A stretch of DNA of 64,000 bases, from NCBI GenBank assembly GCA_013054445.1, contig JAAMPI010000086.1:1-64000 (forward strand), given 5' to 3'. The translations under genes were made by a program, and so were the position numbers. The notes beneath the pieces are model-generated. The model saw nothing but the letters and a program-made list of their open reading frames with translations, was not told the origin of the DNA and ran no database searches. The DNA is from Cudoniella acicularis (taxonomy: Eukaryota; Ascomycota; Leotiomycetes; Helotiales; Helotiaceae). Below, piece by piece: positions 1 to 11,496 of the stretch. The number at the start of each line of letters is the position of its first letter. The first letter of the stretch is position 1.

Positions 1-397
1 TACAGTCCCGGTTCTGATTCTAGTTGCAGTTTTGGGGGATTTGGAGTACAGGAAGATTTCTTTCAGGTTTAGGCTCTAGAGATCAAATTAAAGTCGTATT
101 ACTTATGACTGCACACACACGGTAATCGCACTTTTTTTTATTCCACAAATATAATTTCATGAATATGTATATGTATATATAAAGATATATCTAGTAGAAA
201 AAGTAAAATAAAAATAAATAAACGAAAGGGCTATATATAAGAAAATAAGTAGTGTTCTTAATTCAAGTCAAATCACCCAACTAACTACTAAGTATACCCC
301 TTTTAAAACAAAATCCAATCGCAGCCCTATACCCGGCACCTATCCATCAGTCATGATTCATTAATCATCAGTCATCAATCAGTATTTAGACAAATTA

Positions 398-953
398 TTA
401 AAGTTTCAAAAGATCCCCGACGGTGAAATCTTCTTCATCTTCCAGAGAGAAGTCGAATTTCTTGGCCGTGTTCTTGTCGGGCGATTCTGGTACGGTATAG
501 TAGCCTCTTTTAAGTCCCTCTTCGTTTTTTCAGAAGGTACAGGTTGTTGCGGGTGAAGAGGCTTGCGGTGGTTACTGAAAAATAAGGCGAGCTTGCGAGC
601 CTTATTTTTTCAGGAGGTACAGAGGTGAGGTATGGCACATGCTGTTCCGGGTGAAGAATAGCCGGAATGGTTCTTCGACCATGGACGGAAAATCGCAAGT
701 CAAGTATATCCTGCATGACGACACGTACATGTTGGAACATCGAAACGTCCTCTTTTGCTCGCGAAGGTTCCTGCAGCAAAAACTTGGTCTCTGGCGTAAT
801 TCTTGTTCCTTCCGCGTTGAATTTAACGTGTGTCCAGAAGACAAGTTGGCTGAAATATACCTCATTGCCACATATACTCTTGCGCAACGCGAGTTTATCT
901 TTGTCATACATGAAATTCATGCCACACTAGGGGCTAAAGATTTAGACTATTAG
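398..953 (-). pseudogene. Degenerate 3' end of an unrecognised gene
   Basis: A 136-codon open stretch (920 down to 510) reads like real protein (for example YDKDKLALRKSICGNEVYF, then FLLQEPSRAKEDVSMFQHV and LHPEQHVPYLTSVPPEK). An acidic tail with motifs YTVPESPDKNTAKKFDF and LEDEEDFTVGDLLKL then follows in a different frame and stops at 398-400. The two parts cannot be joined without a frameshift or an unclear splice. The break coincides with a hairpin at 575-613 and a local duplication of the text around HPEQ..PYL. I do not recognise the family. It may be an independent gene, or the far 3' part of the broken gene to its right. It is probably a pseudogene. Confidence 0.4.
575..613. repeat. 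Near-perfect hairpin inside a degenerate gene
   Basis: CTGAAAAATAAGGC (575-588) faces GCCTTATTTTTTCAG (599-613), a 14-bp inverted repeat with one extra T and a 10-nt loop. It sits where the reading frame of the surrounding gene fragment is lost. It could be a replication-slippage scar or the remains of an intron; no mobile element ends are visible. Confidence 0.5.
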
Positions 954-1420
954 TAAAATCTCCGAAAACGGGAGATGAAAGGGTTATACCAATCAATAAA
1001 CCTTCTGGCTTGCTCAGCCATAGGAAGTTTACACCTTGGACATCTGAGACGCATGTCGAGGAAATCTTCAAATTCCTCCGCTATATCTGCGTAAAACCGA
1101 GCATACATGTATGTTCACCCGCTGTCCAGGATAGAAAGAGTCTTCCAAATTACCGCTTGACTCTATCATTCATTTCCTTTCCGGTAATCGAGTCGTAGAA
1201 GTCAAACTGTCCTCGGGAAATGATTTCTCCGCCCTTGCCGGGCTTTCCAATTCACATGCGACCGAGCGGAGTGCCTACTATAATTAACATGGTATACATG
1301 ATTGACGTTTGGACCGTACCTCGAAAGAATGAATCAACTCAAGATGAAATGGTCTGTATATTCCAAAAGCATCGATCAGATAAACAGGCTGTCGGCGTTC
1401 AACTTGTTCCGGGATCCTGG

Positions 1421-1462
1421 TAAGAGTAGTAGCTATTACTCCCTGCCGACCTAAGCGAGAAC
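1421..1462 (+). repeat. Left terminal inverted repeat of Tc1 element
   Basis: It begins TAAGAGTAGTAGCTATTACT and ends CCTAAGCGAGAAC. It pairs with the right end with only a few mismatches. Confidence 0.9.
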
Positions 1463-2725
1463 ATCAAATCAAACCTCCTTACTTCTAAAAATCACGATAA
1501 TTTAGAATTAAGTTCTTTTAACTTTAAATTAAAAATATAAATCAATTAATAGTATTTAGTCTATATACTTAAATCATATCCTCGATTTTACACGTTAATT
1601 GCTCGGTATAGTACCGGAAGTCACGTGGATCGACCTGATCCCAAAGCTTTTGTAACTCCCTATATATATCCTCCCGATTTTTTAACATATACGGCAATTT
1701 CTTCAGCTCTTCTTTCATCTAACGCCATACCTTCTCAATTGGGTTCAAATCTGGCGAAGAAGGTGGCCAGGAAAAGCCACGGATGCCGTGTGATAAGCGG
1801 GGCAGCCGGGCCTTCCCTAGGTGCACCTTAGACCCATCTTCCATGAAGATATACTCTGGCCCGATTTCCTCAAACAACGGGAAAATGACAGGTTCAAGAA
1901 CTTGTTCGAGGTAGGCCTTCGAGCAAATACCCTTCCGCTCAGGGAGCTTTTCTAAAACACTAATCCTGACTTATAATCCTAGCTAATCGCCCCCTAAATC
2001 ATCACCGAGAACCTCCCGGACCTATAAACGTACCTTATACAGTTCGTACAGCGCTTTTCGCCCACCCGCCGAGTAACCCGGACCCTTCTACTCTTCCCAA
2101 CCTCGAACGTAGCTTCGTCCGACCAAATGACCTTCCGCTAGTCTCCCCCGCGCTTGCCGTCATCCCTGTGGGCTACATAGTCCGATGTCCCCCACCACTT
2201 GTGATCCATCACAAAAGCTAATCGCTTCTTGACTTGTAGGCGTAATATATAAGGTTAGTGGCACGCGATATAGCGGCGATAGCCTACGCGGTGACGTTCT
2301 CGACGGATAGTTCGAACAGAGGCCCGGACTCCTAGCTGGGCTTTGACCTGTGAAAATGATAGCCTGCGCGTCGACCAGTCTTTTGCGACATAGCGAATAC
2401 AGCGACAGATTTCGCGTATAGAACATTAAATGCGACTTATAAACCTTTCCTTTTCGACCTCGCCGGCAGTGTTCTTGGTGTAGGATATCTCTAATCGTAC
2501 GTCGTGAAGCACCGGTCTTGAGAACGATGTCGCGCTGCGAATAACCTAGCTTGCTTATTCCGCGTATAATTACACGCGTAGAGGTAGGCCATTCTTCGTT
2601 TTCTTTCGGGATACAAGAACTTGATAATATTATGTCGCCTATCTTTGTTTGTATAGTAATTAGGTGGTGTAGTTGATTAATTAATAAATTTATAAAATTA
2701 GGTCTTAAAATTAGGGACGTGACGC

Positions 2726-2767
2726 GTTCTCGCTTAGGTGGGCGGGGAGTAATGGCCACTACTCTTA
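2726..2767 (-). repeat. Right terminal inverted repeat of Tc1 element
   Basis: GTTCTCGCTTAGGTGGGCGG leads out to ..ACTACTCTTA. The reverse complement matches the left end over 42 bases, with TA at the outer edge. Confidence 0.9.
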
Positions 2768-3988
2768 CAATTTTCTTGCGTTTCAACAATTTGTTAGTAA
2801 ATTTTGAGATTAGAAGATCTATGAGCGTTAGCGACGAGTTAAGCAACGCCGCCTTTATATGTGATAACTTACAATGTCCGTTCCGTCATCTGGAGTATTT
2901 CGTACCCCTGGCTATTCACTGCAGTCAGTTATTGCATGCAGCCGGAATACCCCTTCTGAATCTTGCCCATAAGTGTGCTGTGCCGCTTGTTTTGTTTTCG
3001 ATTATATATATCTGTGGCACTCCTAAATATGACATGTTAGCACATCTAATTCGAGCTATGCTATGAGGAACTGACCAAACATTTGTATCGCAGCTAGCGC
3101 AATCAGTATGCTCTGCGTATGTCCCATCAACTCTGCCTTAAATCGAGCAATATTCTGTTTCTTGCATGTAGCCCATTTGATCTTCATCCAGTTCCCCTTC
3201 AGCCGAAACCCGGAATGTCCATTGGTCTTCTCAAGATGCGGTTGGTACTTCCTAGCCTTGTTCCAAAACTCCTCGGTCGTTCGATGACACCAAGCTGCAG
3301 CCTGTTCAAGCGCCTTAACCTGGGGGCGTTGATGCTCTTCGCACTCAAGGTCTTTAAGCTGGACCAACGCCGTCCGCAGGCTCTCGAGCTGCGTGATGAG
3401 CTTGCGGAACTCGGTCGCAGCATTTCCACTGCTGCGTAAGGCGTCGATGATTGTAGTGACGAGTTCGATACCTGCGATGAAATTGCCGACTGAGAAGCCG
3501 AAGCCAACAAACACTTAGGATCTGATGAAGGTTCTGGCGTGCTGGGAGACTGTTGAAGGAGCGGTGAAAAGGGGCAAGAGAACGAAATCGAAAGGGAGGT
3601 AAAGGCATGTTTTTGGTAGGCTGCGGGGTTGCCTGTGGGACGTTCTTTCCCCATGTTGTGTACCCATGTAACTCAACCTCAACAAGAAACACGTGATAGA
3701 TAGCAAACAAACTTTGACGAAAACTAACGAAAATGGGGGGTGTAACGATACAAAAGATCTCGAACTCAAAAACGTATTTATACAATGTTATTTCGCCTGA
3801 GCGCTCGCTCTTCTACTTTATATTTCAACACGTACACATGTTCTCTGAAATCTGTACGAAATGACTTTGCATAACTACAGCAAACGCCAGAACATCATAA
3901 CCGTATATACCGCCAGTCTTTCAATTTAAATTCTTGGTAAAAGCAACGCTAAAATCAAGAAAACTGTCCCTCCCGCACTTTACGTCGC

Positions 3989-5154
3989 TCAATAAGCAGC
4001 AATTCGGCTTCCCATTCTATCTGGAATAAGTTCTGGTGTTATGCTTCGCACAGGGTATTCCGTCGCAGGTGCGGCCAGAAGGGTACTTGTCAATGGCTGT
4101 GGAGCAAGGATGCTCGGTTCTTCTTTTTCTTCGGGCAATGGCTCGATTGGTTTGCCAGCTGGGCGAGGACCAGTGCGGATTTTGCTTGGGAGAATCTGCT
4201 CAAAGCCCTGAGACGCAGCGACTGCCTCAATTGATTTGAAGTACTACCAAAATTAGCTAAGAATTGAAGAAGAGGTTGCAAAATAATTACCTTGACAGTC
4301 TTGACTTGGAGTTCCAATGTCGCGTCCTCATCAACTACAATCATGGGATGAGGATGGAGCTGCAAGCTGGAGAGTGTCCACATGTGGTTCACGCCCTCCT
4401 CAATACATTTCTTCAAGGCGAGGGACTTGTGGGCGCCGGTGATGATGATGACAACTTCTCGAGCTTCCAAGACGGTCTGAACGCCCACCGTCAAGGCCAT
4501 CTTAGGCACTTTTTCCAAGTCATTGCCAAAGAATCGGCTATTCGCAAGAATTGTATCATATGCGAGTGTCTTGACTCTAGTGCGAGATGCCAGTGACGAT
4601 CCAGGCTCGTTAAATGCAATATGTCCATCAGGACCTATGCCGCCCAAGAATAAATCAATTCCTCCACGTGCCTTGATAGCAGCTTCGTATTGCACACATT
4701 CAGCTTCGAGATCAGGCGCGTTGCCATTCAGGATTTGTATATTTGAAGGGTGCACGTTGACATGGGAGAAGAAGTGCTTGTACATGAAAGTGTGGTAACT
4801 TTCGGGGTGTTCTCGAGGAATGCCAATATATTCGTCCTACGCGGGATATCAGCTCCGCATCGGCTGTATGCAAGGCTGGAAATAGCATACCATGTTGAAT
4901 GTAACGACATTTTCGAAGGAGATTTCGCCAGATTTGTACGCCGCGACAAGGTTCTTGTATATGCCGACAGGACTTGATCCGGTGGGCAGTCCGAGCACAA
5001 AGGGATGCTGTTTGGTGGGGTTGAAATGTTTGATTCTGTCTTTGGGAATTGGTTAGATATAGATGGATAAAAGCATGTGCCGGAACTTACCAATGATGTA
5101 TTTGGCAATGTACGATGACGCTGCGGCAGGGTCGTCTCTGATGATGAGCCTCAT
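3989..5154 (-). CDS. dam1: Glucosamine-6-phosphate deaminase (NagB family)
   Basis: Converts glucosamine-6-phosphate to fructose-6-phosphate plus ammonium, the last step of GlcNAc catabolism. Four exons give 337 aa: 5154-5091, 5039-4891, 4836-4291 and 4243-3989. All junctions are GT..AG and keep frame. Family marks are [20 protein letters not shown] at the N-terminus, the phosphate loop [20 protein letters not shown] with the catalytic Asp, and [20 protein letters not shown] with the active-site His/Glu. After TVKYFKSIE there is a fungal C-terminal extension ending [10 protein letters not shown], longer than the roughly 266-aa bacterial enzyme. It is divergently placed to the hexokinase gene, with RON1 beyond, as in known fungal GlcNAc clusters. 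The enzyme call is very secure; the symbol follows Trichoderma usage. Confidence 0.95.
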
Positions 5155-6817
5155 GTTGGCGGTTGCAGCGGTATGTTTGGTAAATGGTTAGTGATTTGAG
5201 AGTTTGAAGAAAGACTTTGCTGAATGTGCTTTGTAGAGAGGAAGATACAAAAGAGGGGAAAGCTGGAATGTTGAACAGGGTGTTTGACAGTAGAAATGCG
5301 TGGTAATCAGTAGAGCCAAGGAAATATGACAGGTGAGGGGCGAGATAGAGCTCGCTGAAGCTTCTGCCAATTCCTGACAGAACAAAGGCCACAACCACAT
5401 GTGACATTCTTGATTGGGCAGCTCATTGTTTGCCATACTCTGAGAGGAGTCCCTAGGTATGGAACGTCACCGTCACCGTCACCGTCACCGTCACCGTCGA
5501 CACCCCATTCTCACGTTTGCGGCCAGCGACGGCAAACTTTACCTGAATGCCGTATGGAAACTTCGGCGATCTTGCGATTCAATGTCATTGAGAGTGTGAA
5601 ACCTTCCCGATGGGCGGGAGCGGGCGTTGGGTGGGGCAATTGATCTCCAGGTGAGAAGCCACTGACAGCCCACGAAGGGGGTCCAGGCCTATTTGCGCCA
5701 TCACATTGGACGAAAGAAGGGTGTTTAATTCGTGATTTCGAAGTTGGATGGGAATCTGGGTTTCTACGGCTTGACGTTAGAGCCCGTCTAACGGACCACA
5801 CAGCTGGTCCCGCGCTAGGCTACTTTGGGAGATTGACGCTTAGATAAGCAGCCGAGGAAAAGGCGGATAGCAAACTGGGGACGGCAGGACCTCGCTACCC
5901 CCTGACGCGGCGTTGGTGGTACTCCAAACAGCTGTAACGTTGCCTTCAATGCTTTTCCACATCCCCATCCCCCATCGCCATCACCAGCACTAGCAAGCTT
6001 CTCGGTTTCAATCCACTGCCACCGAACCCACAACGGTTGGCGGAGCGCGAGTCTAGCCACAGCCGCCACCGCCTAGCCAGGGGCCGCTCAGCAGGGCAAT
6101 TTCCACGCTGCTTGTCGTGATTTTCGTGCTTGTCGTGCTGGTAGTGCTGGTAGTGCTGGTCCTGCTGGTCCTGCTCCTAGTCTAGCTGCAAGAGCCATTG
6201 CTGGCCCCATTATCCCCATACAGCACCATTATAGCCCCCATCTCGCGGCGACTGACCACTAGAGATTTCTGGAAGAACGGGCCCCTTCCACCGCGCTGCG
6301 TCTGTCTCAGACACATATTTGGCCACCTTGAGAAATCTTTGACCTGAAAAAGTCTGTTGACAATGTTACTCCTTCCGCTGTGAAGGATCCTCTCGTCCTC
6401 TCGTCCCTCGTCCTATCGTTGCTTGGCCGTGATGGCGCAATAGCTTTTCTCATCTAACCATCCTGCCAAACCCGGCATTTCTCTTCCTCTTCTCCTCTTT
6501 TACATGTTACTTGGCTTCTCCAATCTGGCCGTCAGACCCAATCCTGTTTCGTCCCTCCTGAGTCCTCTCGTACTACTGCTCGCGACCTTCCTTCCCTAGA
6601 CGCCTCGGATCCGTGTCTGACATCCACACTCCTTCAGCCTTTTCCTTACGAAACAAGCCATCCCGACCCGGCCATTAACCCCCTACATGCAACTAGGAGG
6701 GAGCGGTGTCAGAGCATGAAGAAAGCAACATCCCGTTGATCGTCAATCTACTACATTAGCCGCGCCGCATAGCGCCGCTACTTTCTAAAATATCTATATG
6801 TATCAACGCTCCATGAA
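5155..6817. promoter_or_regulatory. Divergent intergenic region of GlcNAc genes
   Basis: This 1.66-kb stretch separates the start codons of the deaminase (minus) and the hexokinase (plus), so both promoters must lie here. It contains a (CGTCAC)n tract at 5465-5498, a 9-mer-like run of GTGCTGGTA/GTGCTGGTC near 6130-6180, and long pyrimidine-rich stretches before the hexokinase start, typical of fungal 5' leaders. No convincing protein-coding gene is visible; the small open frames have no coding character. RON1 binding sites would be expected here but I cannot assign one. Confidence 0.55.
5465..5498 (+). repeat. (CGTCAC)n microsatellite
   Basis: Five full copies plus four bases of the hexamer CGTCAC, upstream of the deaminase gene. 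Confidence 0.9.
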
Positions 6818-8498
6818 ATGCAGCCATTCATTGCTGCAATGTATAAGGTACGCCAGGCCTTCTACGCTGCTATCGTCAGAAGCTTGCTGAGGACGAAGTC
6901 GGTCCTCAAGACCATTCTCGACATCTGGCTAGCGCCTTCAGTCATCAAAGGAGAAAATGTCAACGGAGATGGCGGGGTGGGACGGGGAAAGAAGATGTAC
7001 GAGGAGTTCATGGCCGAAGTCGAAGATGCATTTCGCGAGTCGAAGGAGAGGTCGAGGCTGATAGCCTTGTCGGATGGCCTAAAGGAACAATTTGGAGAGA
7101 GTCTATTGGACAATCCATTGTGCATGCTACCGTCGTACAACCACCTGCTGCCCTCTGGCGACGAAAAAGGGACGTATCTTGCTCTTGATGTTGGAGGCTC
7201 AACTTTCAGAATTGCTCTTATCGAGCTTTCGGGACGCAAAAGTGAGCGGGAAGAATGCAAGATTTTGAAAAGAGATGCTTTCAAAATTACGAATGGTGTG
7301 AAACAGTTGAAGGGGTTGTTATTTTTTGACTGGATGGCTGAGCGAATCGGAGAAACCTTGTCGGGGCAACACGAAGGCCATGATATGTCTGAAGCGCCAC
7401 TATCGATGGGAATGTCCTGGTCCTTTCCTATTGAGTAAGGACTCCCTCTATTCTTTATAGATAAGTCAGCTGACAATTTCAGACAAACCTCTCTACGAAG
7501 TGGACTCCTTCAAGGAATGGGCAAGGGCTTTCTTGCTGCACATGGCCTTCTTGGTCAAGATCTGGGCGACCTGATTCAAGATGCATGCTCAAGGAAAGGT
7601 CTGAACGTTCGGCTGAGTGCTATCGTCAATGATTCCTCTGCCACTCTTTTGTCGAAAGCATACTTGGATCAAACGACGCGTTTTGCACTTATCCTCGGAA
7701 CTGGTGTGAACGCTGCAGTGCATCTTCCAGTGCATATATTTTCTCGGCCAAAATTTGGTGTTCGTCCAGCTTCTTGGCACGATTCCGCTAAGCATGTCAT
7801 TGTCAACACTGAACTGTCGATGTTTGGGGGCGGCATCTTGCCTTCGACGAAATGGGATAATATGCTTAGAGCTGTTCACCCGCAACCCGATTTTCAACCT
7901 CTTGAGCACTTCGTCAGTGGCGGATACTTGGGGGAGATTGTCCGACTGGTGTTGGTCGAAGGCATTCAAACGGCGGGTTTGTTCGGTGGGGTGATACCGC
8001 CAAGTTTAAAGGAGCGGTACTCACTCGAGACCGAGACGCTCTCACGCATCGAGTCGTAAGTTCCCTTATTCAGGTCGCGCAACTATATGCTGATAGGTGG
8101 ATAGCGACCGGAGCCCCACCCTATCGTCAGCACATCAGATCTTCTCCTCGCGGCATCCATCATCTCACCCACCAACACTCGCTGACTTGCATACAATCCG
8201 AATCATTGCGTCACACGTCACTTATCGAGCCAGTGGTGTTGTCGCCGCTGGAGTACACGCTCTCTGGCAATTGCGCAACGAAGCAGAGTCCATTGCGGCA
8301 CACGAATCATCACATACGCTGGTTGCATATAACGGATCGGTTCTCGAGAACTATCCAGGGTTTAGAGTGTCATGCCAGAAGCAGCTCAACTCGTTGGTTG
8401 AAGCGTCTGGCGGAAAAGAGGGCGTTATCGAGTTGATGTACGCAGAAGAAAGCAGTCTTTTGGGAGCAGCTATTGCTGTGGCATGCATAGATGGATAA
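6818..8498 (+). CDS. hxk3: Atypical hexokinase / GlcNAc kinase (HXK3 type)
   Basis: Predicted sugar kinase, 527 aa, from three exons: 6818-7434, 7483-8055 and 8105-8498. The third junction uses the AG at 8103-8104, because the nearer AG at 8095-8096 would lose the frame. Hexokinase features are visible: phosphate loop LALDVGGSTFRIALIEL, SWSFPIEQTSLRSG, the catalytic block AIVNDSSATLLS with the VND aspartate, ILGTGVNAAVH, and C-terminal ASGVVAAGVHALWQL. Several positions depart from glycolytic hexokinases (GGSTFR rather than GGTNFR, VNTELSMFG rather than an INCEWG-like block), as in the divergent fungal HXK3 clade tied to N-acetylglucosamine. Its position between the deaminase and RON1 supports GlcNAc phosphorylation; substrate preference is inferred from context. 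Confidence 0.9.
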
Positions 8499-9691
8499 GG
8501 TTAATGAATGGGATGATTTTAGGATACCATGTGTCGTTGAGATATGTATATAGCATTCGCGGAGTTGAGATATTAATGCATAAACATTTGGAATTATCTC
8601 GAGTCAGCTTTGAGCTAGCGGCCTCTCTCGTACGATAGGTGCAGCGTAGCCAGAAGAAAGAGATCTCGGTACGGATGCAATCCGGGTGGCTTGGCTGATC
8701 ATGACCAGTCCCGAAGCAGAGAAGCAATAGAACGGGGATAACCCATAAAGTTAAGATTTTCGAAGTACCCCCGCTAGTCTTTCTCTCTCCCCTCCCCGTC
8801 TATGCTGGAGTGTTCTGGAAAAGCGCCCCTCGCAGTCATGCCCCTTATTTCTAGTTTGGAGGCGCCCAAAGATCTCCCGTGCTTCTTGATCATGGGAAGC
8901 TTGGGCCGTGCCAATGCGGGGTGGGCGGGTCGAAAAGAGCTCGGAGGTGTGGATGATGACCGGGATCGCGTGCAGCTCTGGGGACACCAAAGTGCCGTAA
9001 AGAGCACATAAAGCGAGAGAGGGAAGAGGATATATATACCTGATTGATGGAGAAGCTGGGGATCGCCTTCCTAAAGGATTGTGTCCTTAGCAGCGGGTCT
9101 CAGTGGGGGTTGAAGAGTGATTTGGGGGAAGAGATAACGCTGAAGATAAAGGCTGATGCCGCTGTGGGCTTCGTGGCGCAAAATAAAGCTCGAAGCTCAC
9201 TGTGGCCGCCGAGAAAGCACCAACCGGGCCAATTGGGTTACTTCTTCCCTTTCCCTCGTCGCTCTCTCCGCCTTTCACGATCCCTCCAGACTTTAGTGCC
9301 TCCACCTTCAAGCCTTCATCCGATTCCTCTTCTTCCGGCTGAGCTCCCTCAACCTGAACTGCACTGCACTGCGCTGCTCCTCTGCCACCACCGCGCGCTC
9401 CTCCTCCTGCTCCAATACCTTAACGCCGCCTTAATATAGCCACAGTGCACTGGACTGGGCCACTCGACGCGACAGGACGGCACTGGGCTTGGCTTGGCTG
9501 ACTCTGCTGCACGACACCTTTCCTAACGGTTTTCCTCCATTTCCACAACCCGCCCGTCACATCGCATCGCCCTCCATTACCATTTCTCCCATATTGTAAT
9601 ATACCAGTTGACCTAATTATGCGCACAACGTCAGCAATTGCAGATTCTTCATACCTCCCGTCGCAGCGAACCACGCGTCGCGAATCATGCC
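8499..9691. other. Intergenic: hxk3 3' side and ron1 leader
   Basis: No supported gene. Short open frames here overlap in several phases without domain character. The right half (9240-9560) is pyrimidine-rich and contains a CTGCACTGCACTGCG-like tract, consistent with promoter and 5' leader of the downstream regulator. Confidence 0.5.
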
Positions 9692-11496
9692 ATGGCAGGC
9701 TATGATACTTTAACCATGAGCTCTGCAACCTCGACACCAAACGATATCTTGCGATTGAGCGCCCCGGACGCGGGACATCTTGTTTCCATGGACGCCTTCG
9801 ATCATGAGCTGAATTTCGAGGGCGATGGCTTGTTGTATGTTCGCCACTGCCCAATTTCTACTGATTTTCTGCCCGTTTTCCGATTGATATCTGTCAAGAA
9901 GCACAGCTGACCCTTTCAAAGCGGGCAAAATAGAGATGACTTAAACGCTGGTCTGCCAAACCTCCCCTTTACGCCGTCGTACGAACTTTCGGACGCCTTC
10001 TCGACTACATTCGAGGACCCCTTCTCCTATCAATCCGGCCAGTTCGACAATCTCCTCGAGGAGAATAATACCCAACATGGCGAAGCCACATCGCAGGATC
10101 TGGATAATAAATTACTGGGTTTCGGAGCCCCCATAATGAAAGCCCCCATACTGGATGACCGAGGACAAACGTGGCCACAAATGACGGCGGAGCTCTACGG
10201 AATGTTTTTTGTTGCCGAAGATGTCTTTGGGGGTGAGACAGCGGGCCGGCCAATGGAATTGACTTGTTATCGTCGGAACTTATTCCAGATCTCGGGCACC
10301 ATGACGTTATCGCGGAGTATCTCACACATCTTGAATGAGCAGGGACAACAGGTTCCATTATACGATCTTACAGCCACGATATCTGCTCTTGAAAGTATTG
10401 AAGGGAAGAGTACGGAAATCATTTCAGTGCCTTGGAAAACATCTGCTGGCGCTTCAAGTGAGGATAAAGCTGGGGCAGCCCCACCAAAATGGCCACTAGA
10501 TTTAAGCATGAATCCTGAGTTGGATCCAGCTGTCGTTTCAATTCCTATCGCTTGGAAACGATTACAGTTCAAGCACGCGACAGCAAACAATGGAAGGAGG
10601 AAAGGGTTGCAACAGCATTATGTTATTCAAATTAATTTAATCGCTACGCTAGCGACTGGCGAAAGTGTCAAGTTGGCAGAGATCCAGAGTGGGCCGATTA
10701 TTGTGCGGGGTAGAAGTCCAAGGAATTTCGATAGCAGAAAGGATGTTCCACTCAGCGAGAGGAAGTTAGAACCGAAGCAAAGGACGATGAGTGAGGCTGC
10801 TTCAACCCCACAAGTGAAAGTGGATCCTGCTGTGACGAATAATGCATATCGATTTTATGCACTGAATGCCTTACAGGTTTGTAATTTCTTGTTTCATCTG
10901 AACATCAGACAAAAATGCTGACTGTAAACAGCAACCTCTAGACCTTCCAGATTGGACGAATGCAGCTTCATCACTGCCCAACCCGGAAATCCATCGACCC
11001 GTCAAGAAAACCGCTCTCTCTTCATCATCTGTCAATCGACCACCAGTCCCCAAAACACGCTGGAAATCCGAAAGCACAATGCCTCATAAACCTAGTAGTG
11101 TGGCAGCACCTATTGATCTCTCCCTTACCGAAGATGAACTTGCACGGAAGAGCGAAAGTAATGGATTTGGGAGGGGGTTAAGTGCTGGTGAAAGGAGTCC
11201 GGGGCTGAAGAAAAAGAGTCATATGGGTAGTCCGGTTGAGAATGCGGATTTGCTCTATGAATATTTTCCGTTGAGTTTAGATGATTGGTATGTCGTTTCC
11301 TCGGTATTCCGTCCCTTGACTGCTGAAATGAAATGGGTGTACTTGAGGCATGAGAACGAGGCTAACTATAAATAGGATGCCACCTGTTGATGCTATCTAC
11401 CGACCACACGTGGTTCATCACACGATCGTACCACCAGATTTGAAAGCACAGCAAGTAAAGAACAAAACAAAGAGATACTTCTCGGCCGATGACTAA
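9692..11496 (+). CDS. ron1: Ndt80-like transcription factor, RON1 type
   Basis: Predicted nuclear regulator of GlcNAc catabolism, 520 aa. Exons are 9692-9834, 9934-10876, 10932-11287 and 11376-11496; an alternative acceptor at 9921 also keeps frame. The N-terminal part is acidic and disordered (DDLNAGLPNLPFTPSYELSD). The NDT80/PhoG DNA-binding fold follows, with ELTCYRRNLFQISGTMTLSR near the start and KGLQQHYVIQINLIATLATG then SGPIIVRGRSPRNFD at its end. The C-terminus carries the block LLYEYFPLSLDDW, split by an intron, then MPPVDAIYRPHVVHHT. Family knowledge: RON1 controls the GlcNAc gene cluster in Trichoderma. Position beside the kinase and the deaminase makes this the cluster regulator. 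Confidence 0.92.

Larger units (their letters stand above)
1421..2767 (-). mobile_element. Tc1/mariner-type DNA transposon, degenerate
   Basis: The element has 42-bp inverted termini (1421-1462 and 2726-2767) that begin and end with the TA target dinucleotide. On the minus strand the interior shows a helix-turn-helix region (GISKLGYSQRDIVLKTGASR then TIRDIL), a VIWSDEATFEV block (near 2120) and PDLNPIEKVW (near 1745). The last two are hallmarks of the Tc1/mariner DDE transposase. The frame breaks repeatedly: the longest open piece is 2846-2160, so the transposase is inactive. The length of about 1.35 kb is normal for the superfamily. It interrupts the ubiquitin-like-domain gene around it. Confidence 0.9.
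1000..3514 (-). pseudogene. Fungal ubiquitin-like-domain gene split by a Tc1 element
   Basis: The N-terminal half (3514 down to 3056) starts MFVGFGFSVGNFIAGIEL, followed by a helical region rich in LITQLESLRTALVQLKDLE and HRTTEEFWNKARKYQPHLE. This is the N-terminal arrangement I know from fungal proteins that end in a ubiquitin-like domain (ULD_2 type). Decayed middle sequence follows to 2768 (IQKGYSGCMQ and GYEILQMTERTL are readable between stops). It resumes immediately beyond the transposon at 1420 with RIPEQVERRQPVYLIDAFG and RPFHLELIHSF, the start of the C-terminal domain, then degrades through frame changes to about 1000. The order and orientation of the pieces show one former gene interrupted at 1421-2767. 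Function is unknown in the family; this copy is dead. Confidence 0.75.

Noticed and set aside
5465..5498. CGTCAC tract as a CRISPR-like or regulatory array
   Set aside because: Simple hexamer microsatellite without spacers; eukaryotic context.
6862..7476. 204-codon minus-strand frame opposite hexokinase exon 1
   Set aside because: A shadow of a clearly conserved coding exon.
9044..9439. 131-codon frame upstream of ron1
   Set aside because: Composed of Leu/Pro/Ser runs from a pyrimidine-rich leader; no codon or family signal.
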